From: Algoriphagus mannitolivorans DSM 15301
GTDB taxonomy: Bacteria; Bacteroidota; Bacteroidia; Cytophagales; Cyclobacteriaceae
Direction: 5' to 3'
Assembly (NCBI RefSeq): GCF_000429425.1
Contig: NZ_AUBV01000006.1
Span: 124,001-188,000 of the forward strand
DNA: 64,000 nt
Positions 45,289-54,001 of this stretch are shown here, piece after piece. Positions within the stretch are counted from its first letter, which is position 1, and every line of letters starts with the position of its first letter. The notes beneath the pieces are model-generated. The model did not search any database, was not told the DNA's origin, and worked only from the letters and a program-made list of their open reading frames with translations. The translations under genes were made by a program, and so were the position numbers.

Positions 45289-46419
45289 ATGATTAGCTAT
45301 TGGGAACAAAAAAATTTTTTATCCTATGACATTATTTTGATTGGATCAGGCTTTACGGGCCTGTCTGCGGCAATTCATTACAAAAAGAAACATCCCAAAG
45401 CGAAGGTATTGATTTTGGAGAAAGAAATCTTTCCAACCGGTGCCAGTACTAAAAATGCGGGATTTGCCTGCTTTGGGAGTCTTACCGAAATTCTGGATGA
45501 CCTTTGGACGATGACTCAGGATGAAGTACTTCAACTCGTAAAAAAACGTCACAAAGGACTTACTGATATCAGGAAACAGTTTGGTGAAAAAGCTTTGGGA
45601 TATGTTCCCAGCCATGGGTTTGAACTGCTGGATGAAGATAATCTTCCCGCTTTGGATCAGATGGACTACCTGAATAAAATCTTGAAAAAGACATTTAAAG
45701 CTGATGTTTTCTCCAAGGTAAAAAAGCACGAAAAGATGGGTTTTTCTTCCGCAGTGAAAGCCGTGGTGGAAAACCGCTTTGAAGGTGAATTGGATCCTGC
45801 CAAATATTTGAATTGCCTTTGGGAAATGGCTTCCAGTCTTGGAGTCAAGATCCTGACGGGAGTTTCTGTTGTCGAAATTCAGCGGGATTCAGGGTTAATC
45901 ATTGCCGAAAACCTGGGCAAATCCAGGATTTATGAATTTAAAGCAGGCAAAATCGGGATTTGCACCAATGCATTTACCAAAAAACTCTGGCCGGAATCTG
46001 AAATTAAACCCGGTCGTGGCTTGATCTTGTTGAGTAAGCCTCTTGAAGACAAAATCCCTTGGAAAGGATCATTTCACATGGATAAAGGGTACGTCTATTT
46101 CAGGCAAATTGATGGGAGACTTTTGATCGGTGGGGCTAGGAATAAGGATATGGAAAAAGAAAATACCACTGATTTTGAAGTCAATCCCAAGATCAAAGCC
46201 CATCTGGTGGAATTAGCCAAAGAGGTGATTTTACCGGGGAAAAACCTGGATTGGGAAATGGAATGGACTGGGATTATGGCCTTTGGCAACAAAAAAATTC
46301 CTCTGATTCAAAGCATTGGAGAAAGAACTGCCGCCGCTGTTCGACTGGGAGGAATGGGCGTGGCGATCGGGTGGCAGGTAGGAAAGGACCTTTCCAAGCT
46401 TTTAGGGGGCGGTAATTAG
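45289..46419 (+). CDS. FAD-dependent amine/amino-acid oxidoreductase (DAO family)
   Basis: 376 residues with the N-terminal FAD motif IILIGSGFTGLSAAIHYK and the DAO-family GASTKNAGFACFGS segment. The C-terminal half has GRGLILLS, VYFRQIDGRLLIGGARN and MGVAIGWQVGKDL, typical of glycine-oxidase/DadA-like enzymes. It probably oxidises an amino acid or amine, with the substrate unknown. No signal peptide. It lies upstream of the nhaC gene with 47 bases between, and a second DAO member is at 58620. Confidence 0.85.
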   Translation: MISYWEQKNFLSYDIILIGSGFTGLSAAIHYKKKHPKAKVLILEKEIFPTGASTKNAGFACFGSLTEILDDLWTMTQDEVLQLVKKRHKGLTDIRKQFGEKALGYVPSHGFELLDEDNLPALDQMDYLNKILKKTFKADVFSKVKKHEKMGFSSAVKAVVENRFEGELDPAKYLNCLWEMASSLGVKILTGVSVVEIQRDSGLIIAENLGKSRIYEFKAGKIGICTNAFTKKLWPESEIKPGRGLILLSKPLEDKIPWKGSFHMDKGYVYFRQIDGRLLIGGARNKDMEKENTTDFEVNPKIKAHLVELAKEVILPGKNLDWEMEWTGIMAFGNKKIPLIQSIGERTAAAVRLGGMGVAIGWQVGKDLSKLLGGGN

Positions 46420-46466
46420 AATTTTTTACTTAGATTGTCGATTCAAAACTTGCTTAAATTTTCTTG

Positions 46467-47924
46467 ATGAACGGAATTCCCAGAGCTCCAAAAGTTCTTG
46501 ACGCGCTAATCCCTCTTGCTTTCCTAATTATTCTTCTGGTATTCAATATCAGGGTTTTTGGTACTGATGGACTTTCAGGTTCCAACCAGATCGTTTTGAT
46601 CCTTTCCGCAGCAGTAGCGGCATTGGTTGCGGTTTTCAAATTGGGATATACCTGGGAAACCCTTCAGGATGGCATTGTGAAAAGTATCAGTTCTGCCATG
46701 AGCAGTATTTTGATTCTTTTCCTGATCGGAGCACTTGCAGGTACTTGGCTGATCAGTGGCATTGTGCCAGCCATGATTTACTATGGACTACAGGTTTTGA
46801 GTCCCGTGATTTTTCTGTTAGCAGCCTGTTTCATCAGTGCGATAGTTTCTGTGGCCACGGGAAGTAGCTGGACTACAGTGGCTACAGTTGGGGTCGCTTT
46901 GTTGGGAATTGGGAAGGCTTTGGGATTTGAGGAGGGAATTATTGCAGGTGCCATCATCTCAGGGGCATATTTTGGAGATAAAATGTCTCCTCTCTCTGAT
47001 ACTACCAACTTAGCCCCGGCAATGGCGGGTACGGATTTGTTTACCCATATCCGTTATATGGCCAAGACTACTACTCCTTCAATTTTGATCACACTGATCA
47101 TATTTTTGATTATAGGATTCAACTATGAGACCGACGGTGGGGTAGATGATGTCAAGACGATTTCTGCGGTTATTCAAAATAATTTCAACATCACACCTTG
47201 GTTGTTTATCGTTCCCGTTGTGGTGTTGGTGATGATTGTTAAGAAAGTCCCTGCATTACCAGCCTTGCTTACCGGATCCCTTTTGGGTGGTGTATTTGCC
47301 TTGATTTTTCAGCCTGAAATAATCATGTCAATCGCAGGAGAATCCGGAAATTACCTTTATCTGGGATTCAAGTCCGTGATGATGGCCTTGTATGGAGATA
47401 TCGCTATAGTGACTGAAAATGATGTGGTGAATGAACTTCTGACCACAGGAGGAATGGCAGGGATGCTGAATACCATCTGGTTGATTATTTGTGCGATGAT
47501 CTTTGGTGGAATTATGGAAGAAAGTGGAATGCTTAAAGTTTTGGCTGAATCGATCATCAAAAATGTTCATCGAGTCGGTTCTTTGATAGCCTCTACTGCA
47601 GCTACTTGTATATTCTTTAATATCACCACTTCGGATCAATACCTTGCCATCCTGGTGCCGGGAAGGATGTACGCAGACGTCTATCGGAAAAGAGGTCTTA
47701 AGCCTGAAAATCTCAGTAGAACGCTGGAGGATTCAGCGACAGTGACCTCGGTTTTGGTGCCTTGGAATACCTGCGGAGCTACTCAGGCTTCTGTTTTGGG
47801 GGTAGCTACATTAGTTTACGCACCCTATTGCTTTTTTAATATAATAAGCCCATTTATGACCATTCTTTATGGATACCTGAACCTGGGTATCCGATACATT
47901 GAGCCGGAAGAAGAGTTGGTATGA
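46467..47924 (+). CDS. nhaC: NhaC-family Na+/H+ antiporter
   Basis: About 485 residues with eleven or so membrane helices. Motifs such as SSWTTVATVGVALLGIG, ISGAYFGDKMSPLSDTTNLAPA and the C-terminal DSATVTSVLVPWNTCGA are those of NhaC/ArsB-like antiporters; the GDKMSPLSDTTNLAP piece is the family signature. It exchanges sodium for protons, perhaps also for malate-type anions in some members. ATG 46467 (MNGIPRAPK) is preferred over the adjacent TTG at 46464. It overlaps the exonuclease start by four bases. Confidence 0.88.
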   Translation: MNGIPRAPKVLDALIPLAFLIILLVFNIRVFGTDGLSGSNQIVLILSAAVAALVAVFKLGYTWETLQDGIVKSISSAMSSILILFLIGALAGTWLISGIVPAMIYYGLQVLSPVIFLLAACFISAIVSVATGSSWTTVATVGVALLGIGKALGFEEGIIAGAIISGAYFGDKMSPLSDTTNLAPAMAGTDLFTHIRYMAKTTTPSILITLIIFLIIGFNYETDGGVDDVKTISAVIQNNFNITPWLFIVPVVVLVMIVKKVPALPALLTGSLLGGVFALIFQPEIIMSIAGESGNYLYLGFKSVMMALYGDIAIVTENDVVNELLTTGGMAGMLNTIWLIICAMIFGGIMEESGMLKVLAESIIKNVHRVGSLIASTAATCIFFNITTSDQYLAILVPGRMYADVYRKRGLKPENLSRTLEDSATVTSVLVPWNTCGATQASVLGVATLVYAPYCFFNIISPFMTILYGYLNLGIRYIEPEEELV

Positions 47925-48523
47925 TACCGTTTAGCATTAGCAAAGAAGAAATTAATGACCTTCCCTTAGGTCAGTTTGAGGGAGAGATTTTTCTTGTCGA
48001 CAGTCTGGATGACGTGGAAGAGGTGGTTGAGTTTTTAGCGACCAAATCGATGATCGGATTTGACACTGAGACAAGGCCGACCTTTCGTAAAGGACAGTTT
48101 AACCACGTCTCTTTATTGCAGTTATCGACAGAGAGCCAGGCATTTTTATTTCGTCTCAACCATATTGGATTCCCGGATAGTCTTCGGTACCTGATGGAAA
48201 AGGAGCACTTGGTGAAAGTTGGAGCTGCAGTTCATGACGATTTGAAAGCGCTCAGAAAGCTGACAGATTCATTTCACCCCCAATCTTTTTTTGATTTGAA
48301 TGATGAATTGAAAAAGGTCGGATTTCACAATGTGGGTGTTAGAAATCTATGTGGTATGGTCCTGAAAATCCGAATTTCAAAGGCAGAGCAAGTTTCGAAT
48401 TGGGAAGCTGAAAAACTTACCGAAAAGCAAATGCGTTATGCTGCGACAGATGCCTGGGCTTGTTTGAAGGTATTCAAAGTCCTGCGGGAAAATGGTTACT
48501 TAGATCCCTTATTTAATCGGTAA
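47921..48523 (+). CDS. 3'-5' exonuclease, RNase D-like
   Basis: 200 residues with the DEDDy set: FDTETRPTF (D, E), AAVHDDLKALRKL (D) and YAATDAWACLKVF (Y, D). It lacks the HRDC domain of full RNase D, as in the common short form of Bacteroidota. It trims RNA or DNA ends; exact substrate unknown. It starts inside the antiporter stop (ATGA) and its end overlaps by 11 bases the convergent YigZ gene. Confidence 0.9.
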   Translation: MIPFSISKEEINDLPLGQFEGEIFLVDSLDDVEEVVEFLATKSMIGFDTETRPTFRKGQFNHVSLLQLSTESQAFLFRLNHIGFPDSLRYLMEKEHLVKVGAAVHDDLKALRKLTDSFHPQSFFDLNDELKKVGFHNVGVRNLCGMVLKIRISKAEQVSNWEAEKLTEKQMRYAATDAWACLKVFKVLRENGYLDPLFNR

Positions 48524-49127
48524 GAAAGACCAGATTCTCTATTTCCTCAAGCCTTGTCACGACTTCTTCTTTAAGGCCTTCTCTGAATTGCAAAGTAAAT
48601 CGACAATTCAGCTCCATGGTCTGTGTAATAATTTCTAAATCCAGCTTTTTAACGAGTTTCATGACCTCATTCATTGATGGGTAAGGAAACTCAATTTCGA
48701 TCTCAGATTGGACAAATTCCCGGATAATTTCATTTGCCTCCAAGGCCATGGCTGCGGAAGTTTTGTAAGCCTGAATCAGTCCACTGACCCCAAGTTTGGT
48801 GCCACCATAATATCGTACCACTACCACAAGTGTATTGGTGAGATTGAAAGATTTGATTTGTCCAAGAATTGGATCTCCAGCTGAGTGATTTGGCTCCCCA
48901 TCATCATTAGCTCTGAATTGCTCTCCATTTCTACCCTGAATCCAAGCATAGCAATGATGAGTGGCATCATAATATTTCTTTTTCAATTCCTGAAGGTGAG
49001 TTTTAATTTCATCCTCAGACTTGACCGGAAATGCATATCCCAAAAACTTACTCCCTCGGTCCTTTAAAATTGCCTCGCTGCTGCGAGATAAGGTCAAAAA
49101 AGAATCTTCATCACTCATTTCTTCCAT
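48513..49127 (-). CDS. YigZ/IMPACT family protein
   Basis: 204 residues. The N-terminal IMPACT domain reads ILKDRGSKFLGYAFPV, THHCYAWIQG, FRANDDGEPNHSAGDPILGQI and VVVRYYGGTKLGVSGLIQAY, all hallmark motifs; the C-terminal domain is the usual ferredoxin-like YigZ tail (VQSEIEIEFPYPSMN). The biochemical role is unclear; related proteins act in translation control. ATG 49118 is an alternative start that would shorten it by three residues. Confidence 0.92.
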   Translation of the reverse strand: MEEMSDEDSFLTLSRSSEAILKDRGSKFLGYAFPVKSEDEIKTHLQELKKKYYDATHHCYAWIQGRNGEQFRANDDGEPNHSAGDPILGQIKSFNLTNTLVVVVRYYGGTKLGVSGLIQAYKTSAAMALEANEIIREFVQSEIEIEFPYPSMNEVMKLVKKLDLEIITQTMELNCRFTLQFREGLKEEVVTRLEEIENLVFLTD

Positions 49128-49218
49128 ATAACTATTCTTTGGTCTTGGAATCGAGCCGAAATTAGAAAATTAACCTAAGCCTAACCTCCTGTTCATAGGT
49201 TTTCTCTTATTTTTAGCT

Positions 49219-49662
49219 ATGATTATTCCAGATTCCAAAGATCCAGGGCAACACTTCAGAAAGGCTGAATTAATTACCCTACCAGGGACAGGAGATGCTT
49301 TAGGCAAATTGCATTTTTGGGAAAATAAAGACCTTTTCCCTCGTGGAATTTTGAGATGTTTTTGGATCACGGAAGTGAAAGAAGGACTGCCACGGGGTAG
49401 TCATGCACATTATTTGGAATCACAGGTTCTCGTGGCTTTGGCGGGGAAACTGAAGGTGAGGGTAGAAGGCTTGGACCAAAGTGTCTTGGAGTTTGAACTT
49501 TCAAAAGCCAATTACGGGGTCTATGTACCTCCGATGAACTGGGTGGATGTGTGGTTTGAGGATGGGGCAGTCTTATTAGGACTATCAGACAGGGAATTTT
49601 CTGAAAATGATTACATCAGAGATAAAGGAAACTTTGAAAGCCTACAAAAAAACTATCGGTGA
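49219..49662 (+). CDS. FdtA/QdtA-like sugar ketoisomerase (cupin)
   Basis: 147 residues. The cupin carries the family metal and catalytic motif RGSHAH (near residue 60) and the tail segment KANYGVYVPPMNWVDVWFEDGAVLLGLSDREFSENDYIRD, which is very close to the dTDP-4-oxo-6-deoxyglucose 3,4-ketoisomerases FdtA and QdtA. Those enzymes prepare amino sugars such as Fuc3NAc and Qui3NAc for surface polysaccharide. The aminotransferase and nucleotide-sugar genes of such a pathway are absent here. First of three same-strand genes with overlapping ends. Confidence 0.85.
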   Translation: MIIPDSKDPGQHFRKAELITLPGTGDALGKLHFWENKDLFPRGILRCFWITEVKEGLPRGSHAHYLESQVLVALAGKLKVRVEGLDQSVLEFELSKANYGVYVPPMNWVDVWFEDGAVLLGLSDREFSENDYIRDKGNFESLQKNYR

Positions 49663-50569
49663 TTCTTATACTTTAGCAGTAATACCAGACCCTAAGGAGG
49701 ACTCTGGGGATTTTTTTATGGATTCCAGGAGTTCTGAATTTCCGAGACAGCTGGAATTTCAGTTTGGGAAAAACGGGAAGCCCAGAGTTTCCCTGTTGAT
49801 CGCCATATCCAATGAAAACCACGCAATCTCCCTGCCTTATGCCCCTTTTGGAGGAATCTGGTCCAAAGAAAATGTCAGCTCGGAGATTTTAGAAGACTTT
49901 ATTCGCGAAGTCATCGATTACCTAAAAGGAATCGGAATAGAATCTTTAGAGATTATCCAGCCCCCAAAGCCTTACGTTTTCCAATCAGACCTGATCAATA
50001 ATTTGATGCTGAAGTCAGGTTTTGAACTTAGGAAAGTCCTCAGTCATCAATTTTTCTTAGGGAAAAAAAAGATCAAAAGACTAGTTCAGGAGCAATCCTC
50101 TAAAATCCATCGAAAAGAGAAGGAATCCGGAATCAAAATAAGAGCTGGAGCAATTCAGAATTTTAAATTTCTAGATGAGATCAGAACTTGGAATTCATCC
50201 CGAGGATATGAGGTGACCTTTGAAGAAAAAAGGCTGATATCCCAGGTTTCTGAATTTCCTGAGAAATATTTCCTTATCTCTTTATCGCAAGGGGAGCGGG
50301 AGATCGCACATTCACTGGTTGTCAAACTCACTTCAGATTCATTGTATTATTTCCTCTCAGCGATGGATCCCAAGTCCAGCGTAAAAAGCTTGGGGGATAT
50401 CTTGGTTTTTTCACTTTTCCAACTCGCCTCAGAGCAAAAAATTGAATTGATAGATCTGGGATCTTCCGAGACACATCATCGTATAAATCATTCCTTGATG
50501 TATTTTAAATCAAGATTTTCAAATGATATTAGCAATAAAATTTCCTGGTATAGAAAGATAGAAAAATGA
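49607..50569 (+). CDS. GNAT/FemAB-like acyltransferase
   Basis: 320 residues. The C-terminal two-thirds look like the GNAT/FemAB fold (FKFLDEIRTWNSSRGYEVTFEE, EREIAHSLVVKLTSDSLYYFLSAMD, SLGDILVFSLFQLASEQKIELIDLGS), whose members transfer acyl or aminoacyl groups to sugars or peptides. Its ATG at 49607 lies 56 bases inside the ketoisomerase gene; the next good start (49718) would remove 37 residues and also the overlap. Given its place, it may acylate an amino sugar made with the ketoisomerase. Start and function uncertain. Confidence 0.7.
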   Translation: MITSEIKETLKAYKKTIGDSYTLAVIPDPKEDSGDFFMDSRSSEFPRQLEFQFGKNGKPRVSLLIAISNENHAISLPYAPFGGIWSKENVSSEILEDFIREVIDYLKGIGIESLEIIQPPKPYVFQSDLINNLMLKSGFELRKVLSHQFFLGKKKIKRLVQEQSSKIHRKEKESGIKIRAGAIQNFKFLDEIRTWNSSRGYEVTFEEKRLISQVSEFPEKYFLISLSQGEREIAHSLVVKLTSDSLYYFLSAMDPKSSVKSLGDILVFSLFQLASEQKIELIDLGSSETHHRINHSLMYFKSRFSNDISNKISWYRKIEK

Positions 50570-51516
50570 GTTTTGGAGAATTAGCTACCATCATTTGCAT
50601 CGCTTACAATCAGGAGGAATGGATTGAGGAGACCTTGGAGAGCGTCCGTGAGCAAGATTACAACTTCCGTGAGCTTTTTGTGGTGGACAACGGAAGTAAG
50701 GATAATACTGCCCAAAAAATTAAAGACTGGGTCAACCAAAACTCCACCCAACTCTCAGTTCACACTATACTTTTGGAAGAGTCAAAGCCCTATTGCAGGT
50801 TATTTAATGAGATTTTGGCTCAGTCTAAGGGGCGATATATTGTAGATCTCTCCGGAGACGATGTGTTGTTCCCAGATCATATTTCCCTTAGTGTCCGGGC
50901 ACTTCAGCAAGCCCATTATGCCGCTTTTTCATTTTCTGATGCCTACATCCTAGATGCCAGAGAGGAAATCACCACTTTTTACAAAAGGAATACTGCAGGA
51001 GAACTTGTGGATGAAATCGAGTTATCCAATTTGTATGAAGTTCTGATCAAGAAGAATTATATCTGTTCCCCGACAGTCGTGTTTCAGGCAGAGATTCTCA
51101 AAAAAGAAGGAGGATACGATGAATCCTTGTATTATGAGGATTTTGATGTTCAGTTAAGATTAGCCAGAAAATACCCTGTTATTTTCTCTGACCATATCGG
51201 AGTGTTGAAAAGAAAACACGGAAGTTCCATGTCCTCTGCTCAATACCAGCGGTATAAGTCACCGATGCTCCCCAGTACCGTGAAGGTCTGCAGCAAGATC
51301 GAAACCATGAACATTTACCCTGAAGAGAGTAAGGCACTTGCGAAAAGAGTTATGCATGAGCTAAAACATGCCCTCTGGTCAGCAAATTTTGGCCCTGCTA
51401 AAGAATTGGTGGAAATGGGAAAACGTATCGGGCTGAAAGGCTTGCTTTTCAGGTTTTATTCCCTTTGGGCTTCTAGAGAATGGGATTTATCCTGGGCGTA
51501 TGAGTTTTTAGTCTAG
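50566..51516 (+). CDS. Family 2 glycosyltransferase
   Basis: 316 residues with a GT-A fold: IICIAYNQEEWIEETLESVREQDY and LFVVDNGSKDNTAQ (nucleotide side), DLSGDDVLFPDHI (DxD-like SGDD metal site) and the acceptor part YEDFDVQLRLARKYPVI. It adds one sugar to a growing glycan. It overlaps the previous gene by four bases (ATGA), giving a three-gene sugar locus with the ketoisomerase. Its end overlaps the convergent M16 gene by four bases. Confidence 0.88.
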   Translation: MSFGELATIICIAYNQEEWIEETLESVREQDYNFRELFVVDNGSKDNTAQKIKDWVNQNSTQLSVHTILLEESKPYCRLFNEILAQSKGRYIVDLSGDDVLFPDHISLSVRALQQAHYAAFSFSDAYILDAREEITTFYKRNTAGELVDEIELSNLYEVLIKKNYICSPTVVFQAEILKKEGGYDESLYYEDFDVQLRLARKYPVIFSDHIGVLKRKHGSSMSSAQYQRYKSPMLPSTVKVCSKIETMNIYPEESKALAKRVMHELKHALWSANFGPAKELVEMGKRIGLKGLLFRFYSLWASREWDLSWAYEFLV

Positions 51517-52784
51517 CCCACCAGGACTTCCTGAAATTTTCCTTTGGAGAAATACCTTTGCCCGATTTGAATGAGATCTTCGGAGCTGAATTTTCGGAAA
51601 AACTCCAGCTGCTTGCGATAGAAATCGAAGTCAAGCCCTGAAAAATGAACTGATTTAAATCTGTCCACCAGATCAAATGAGGAGCTGAATCTTCCGACCA
51701 TATGCCCTATCAGGTAATTTCTCACTTGTTCCAGCTCTTCTTTTCCTACGGGTTGGTTTACCAGCGTTTGGATTTCCTTGTAGATTTCCTCGATGACTTC
51801 ATTCTTGAATTTCTTCTGTACATCGGCTGAAATTGCCCAGTAATTGTAATTGTCAATTTCTCCTAATGAGGAGTGAATGCCGTAGGTATGTCCTTTGTCC
51901 TCGCGGATGTTTTTGATAAGACGGGAACCGAAATATCCTCCCAAAACGGTATTGAAGACGGTTAAAGGAATAAAATCAGGATCTGTTTTGGGAATTGACC
52001 AATCTCCGATACGGATGCTAGTCTGAAGAGCTTCTGGTTTTTCCTCAGTGATAGACTCGATGCTGTGGATTTCGTGGGAAAAAGGCAGGCGTTGAACGTG
52101 TACTTTTGGAATTGCACCCAAGTCCTGAACCAAAGCCCTGATTTCCCCGGAGTTAAAATCTCCTGAGATTAAAATATCTGCCTCGTTCCAAAGATAATTT
52201 TGGTAGTATTCAAGTAAATCCTTTCGGGTAATCTCTTCGATATGATGCTCTTTGACCTCTTGCCCATAGGGGTGATTGGGACCGAAAAGGGAGTTTCTGA
52301 AAAGCATAGATGCTCGAGATGCACTCTTTTCCATTTCCAGCCTCAAGCCTACTTTCCTCAAAGCCTGCTTTTTGGTGATTTTTTCCTCTGGGAAAATTGC
52401 CTGCGTAAATAGGGAGAGAAACACTGGAAGCACCTTAGAAAGATGCTTTTTGGTAGTCAATAGGCTGATGCCTTCCTGGGAAAATCCTGAAAAAGGATGC
52501 ACCTCGGACGCGTGAAAATCAAAGAATTCCGAAAGTTGTTCCTCATCCATGGAAGTAGTGCCTTCAGTCAACAGTTGTAAGGTGAAAGAGGGAACTAGAG
52601 TTTTGGAAAGCGGAAGGTGGATTCTCGAGCTTATGGAAACAATTTCAATTTTTATAGCCTCCAACAATGGAGTCTGGAAAAAATACACTGGAACTCCGGC
52701 TGGAGTTTCTAATTTTTCCGGATTAGATAGCTCAAAGTTCTCAGGAATATGAAATTCCGGAGCCTTGGATCTGTCAAGAAGCAT
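51513..52784 (-). CDS. M16-like peptidase homologue lacking the zinc motif
   Basis: 423 residues with the two-domain M16 fold (tail QTLVNQPVGKEELEQVRNYLIGHMVGRFSSSFDL). At the position of the inverted zinc site HxxEH the sequence reads LQLLTEGT (about 69-76), with both histidines lost, so it is probably non-catalytic, like the alpha subunits of paired M16 enzymes. The presequence-like LEMEKSASRASMLFRNSLFGPNHPYG and DKGHTYGIHSSL motifs are kept. It overlaps the porV stop by one base (TAATG), the last gene of the coupled run; no active partner is next to it. Confidence 0.85.
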   Translation of the reverse strand: MLLDRSKAPEFHIPENFELSNPEKLETPAGVPVYFFQTPLLEAIKIEIVSISSRIHLPLSKTLVPSFTLQLLTEGTTSMDEEQLSEFFDFHASEVHPFSGFSQEGISLLTTKKHLSKVLPVFLSLFTQAIFPEEKITKKQALRKVGLRLEMEKSASRASMLFRNSLFGPNHPYGQEVKEHHIEEITRKDLLEYYQNYLWNEADILISGDFNSGEIRALVQDLGAIPKVHVQRLPFSHEIHSIESITEEKPEALQTSIRIGDWSIPKTDPDFIPLTVFNTVLGGYFGSRLIKNIREDKGHTYGIHSSLGEIDNYNYWAISADVQKKFKNEVIEEIYKEIQTLVNQPVGKEELEQVRNYLIGHMVGRFSSSFDLVDRFKSVHFSGLDFDFYRKQLEFFRKFSSEDLIQIGQRYFSKGKFQEVLVG

Positions 52785-54001
52785 TAATTACTGGAAATGG
52801 TATAAAGAACTGTGAATCGAAGGGTTTCCGCCAAGGGGTGATTTTGAGTCTGAGGTACCAAATAAGAGAAATCCACGCCGAGTTTGTTCAAATCCAGACC
52901 GAGCCCCATGGTGAAATATCTTCTTCCTCCTTTGGACTGGTTTTCATAAAAATACCCTGTTCTCAAGGCGAATTTCTCTGCATAAAGGTATTCTGCGCCA
53001 AAAGAAACGGTGATTTCTTTCATTTCTTCTTCAAAGCCTCCAGGTGCATCCCCAAAGGAACTGAATAAGCCAGAGATCAAAGCTCTGTTAGGATCTTTGC
53101 CGGCAGCTATGATGAGATTTCCATTTTCATCAGTAGCTAAGGTACCATCCTCATTGGTGGCATATATTGGTGGCGTAGGGACCAAAAGCTTATTGAAATC
53201 TAAGGAGAGGAAAAGCTTGTTGTTTTCGTCGAAGAAGAACCCGTAGGTAGTACCGATTCTAAAATTGGTAGGGATATAATCCAAATCTTCAGCGCTATTG
53301 TAGGTGATCTTCGGGCCAATATTCGTGATCCCGACACCCCAAGCCCATGAACCTTCTTTTGAACCTAAGAAAGTGGACTTTTGATAATACATGCCAATAT
53401 CAGTGCCGACTCCAATACCGGCTTTGGCTTCGTTTCCACCTGACGAGGAGGAGATATTACCGGATAGATTGGAATAGATGAATCTCGCTGAGATACCAAG
53501 GCCAAGGTTTTGGGAGAGCTTTCTCGAATAGGTACCCCCAATGGCAATATCCCGGGGATTGAATTCGCCCAGTTCGTTTCCACGGCCATCGGTGAGTTGA
53601 ATATCCCCCATATTGAAATAGCGAAGATCAAATCCGAAAGCTGAATTTTCGTCTATTTTCTTAAATCCAGTGAGATAGCTCAGGGACATGTCATTCACCA
53701 GTTTTCCCAACCAAGGAGAGTAGGAAAGTGACAATCCAAAGTCATCTTGGATGAAGGCCAATTTGCCGGAATTCCATGCTACAGAGTTGGCATCAGGCGA
53801 AGTCGCAACACCCACATCTCCCATACCTGAATGCCGGGAGTCTGGGGCAAAATTCAAAAAAGGAACTGCCGTGGTAATCACTCTTCGGTTCGGATCTTGT
53901 CCTGAAATGATTACACTATTTTGTCCAAAAGCAGAAAAACCAGACAGAATCAGAGCAATACAAAGAATACTTTTTCTGTCTACGATGGTCTTAAATTTCA
54001 T
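52784..54001 (-). CDS. porV: Type IX secretion outer-membrane protein PorV
   Basis: 405 residues with a signal peptide and the OmpP1/FadL-related barrel. The conserved start FLNFAPDSRHSGMGDVGVATSPDANSVAWNSGKLAF and the later SKGGRRYFTMGLGLDLNKLGVDFSYLVP are PorV hallmarks. PorV shuttles cargo from the translocon to the attachment complex and binds PorU. The gene overlaps porU by four bases, so both would be made together, matching their physical partnership. Confidence 0.95.
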   Translation of the reverse strand: MKFKTIVDRKSILCIALILSGFSAFGQNSVIISGQDPNRRVITTAVPFLNFAPDSRHSGMGDVGVATSPDANSVAWNSGKLAFIQDDFGLSLSYSPWLGKLVNDMSLSYLTGFKKIDENSAFGFDLRYFNMGDIQLTDGRGNELGEFNPRDIAIGGTYSRKLSQNLGLGISARFIYSNLSGNISSSSGGNEAKAGIGVGTDIGMYYQKSTFLGSKEGSWAWGVGITNIGPKITYNSAEDLDYIPTNFRIGTTYGFFFDENNKLFLSLDFNKLLVPTPPIYATNEDGTLATDENGNLIIAAGKDPNRALISGLFSSFGDAPGGFEEEMKEITVSFGAEYLYAEKFALRTGYFYENQSKGGRRYFTMGLGLDLNKLGVDFSYLVPQTQNHPLAETLRFTVLYTISSN

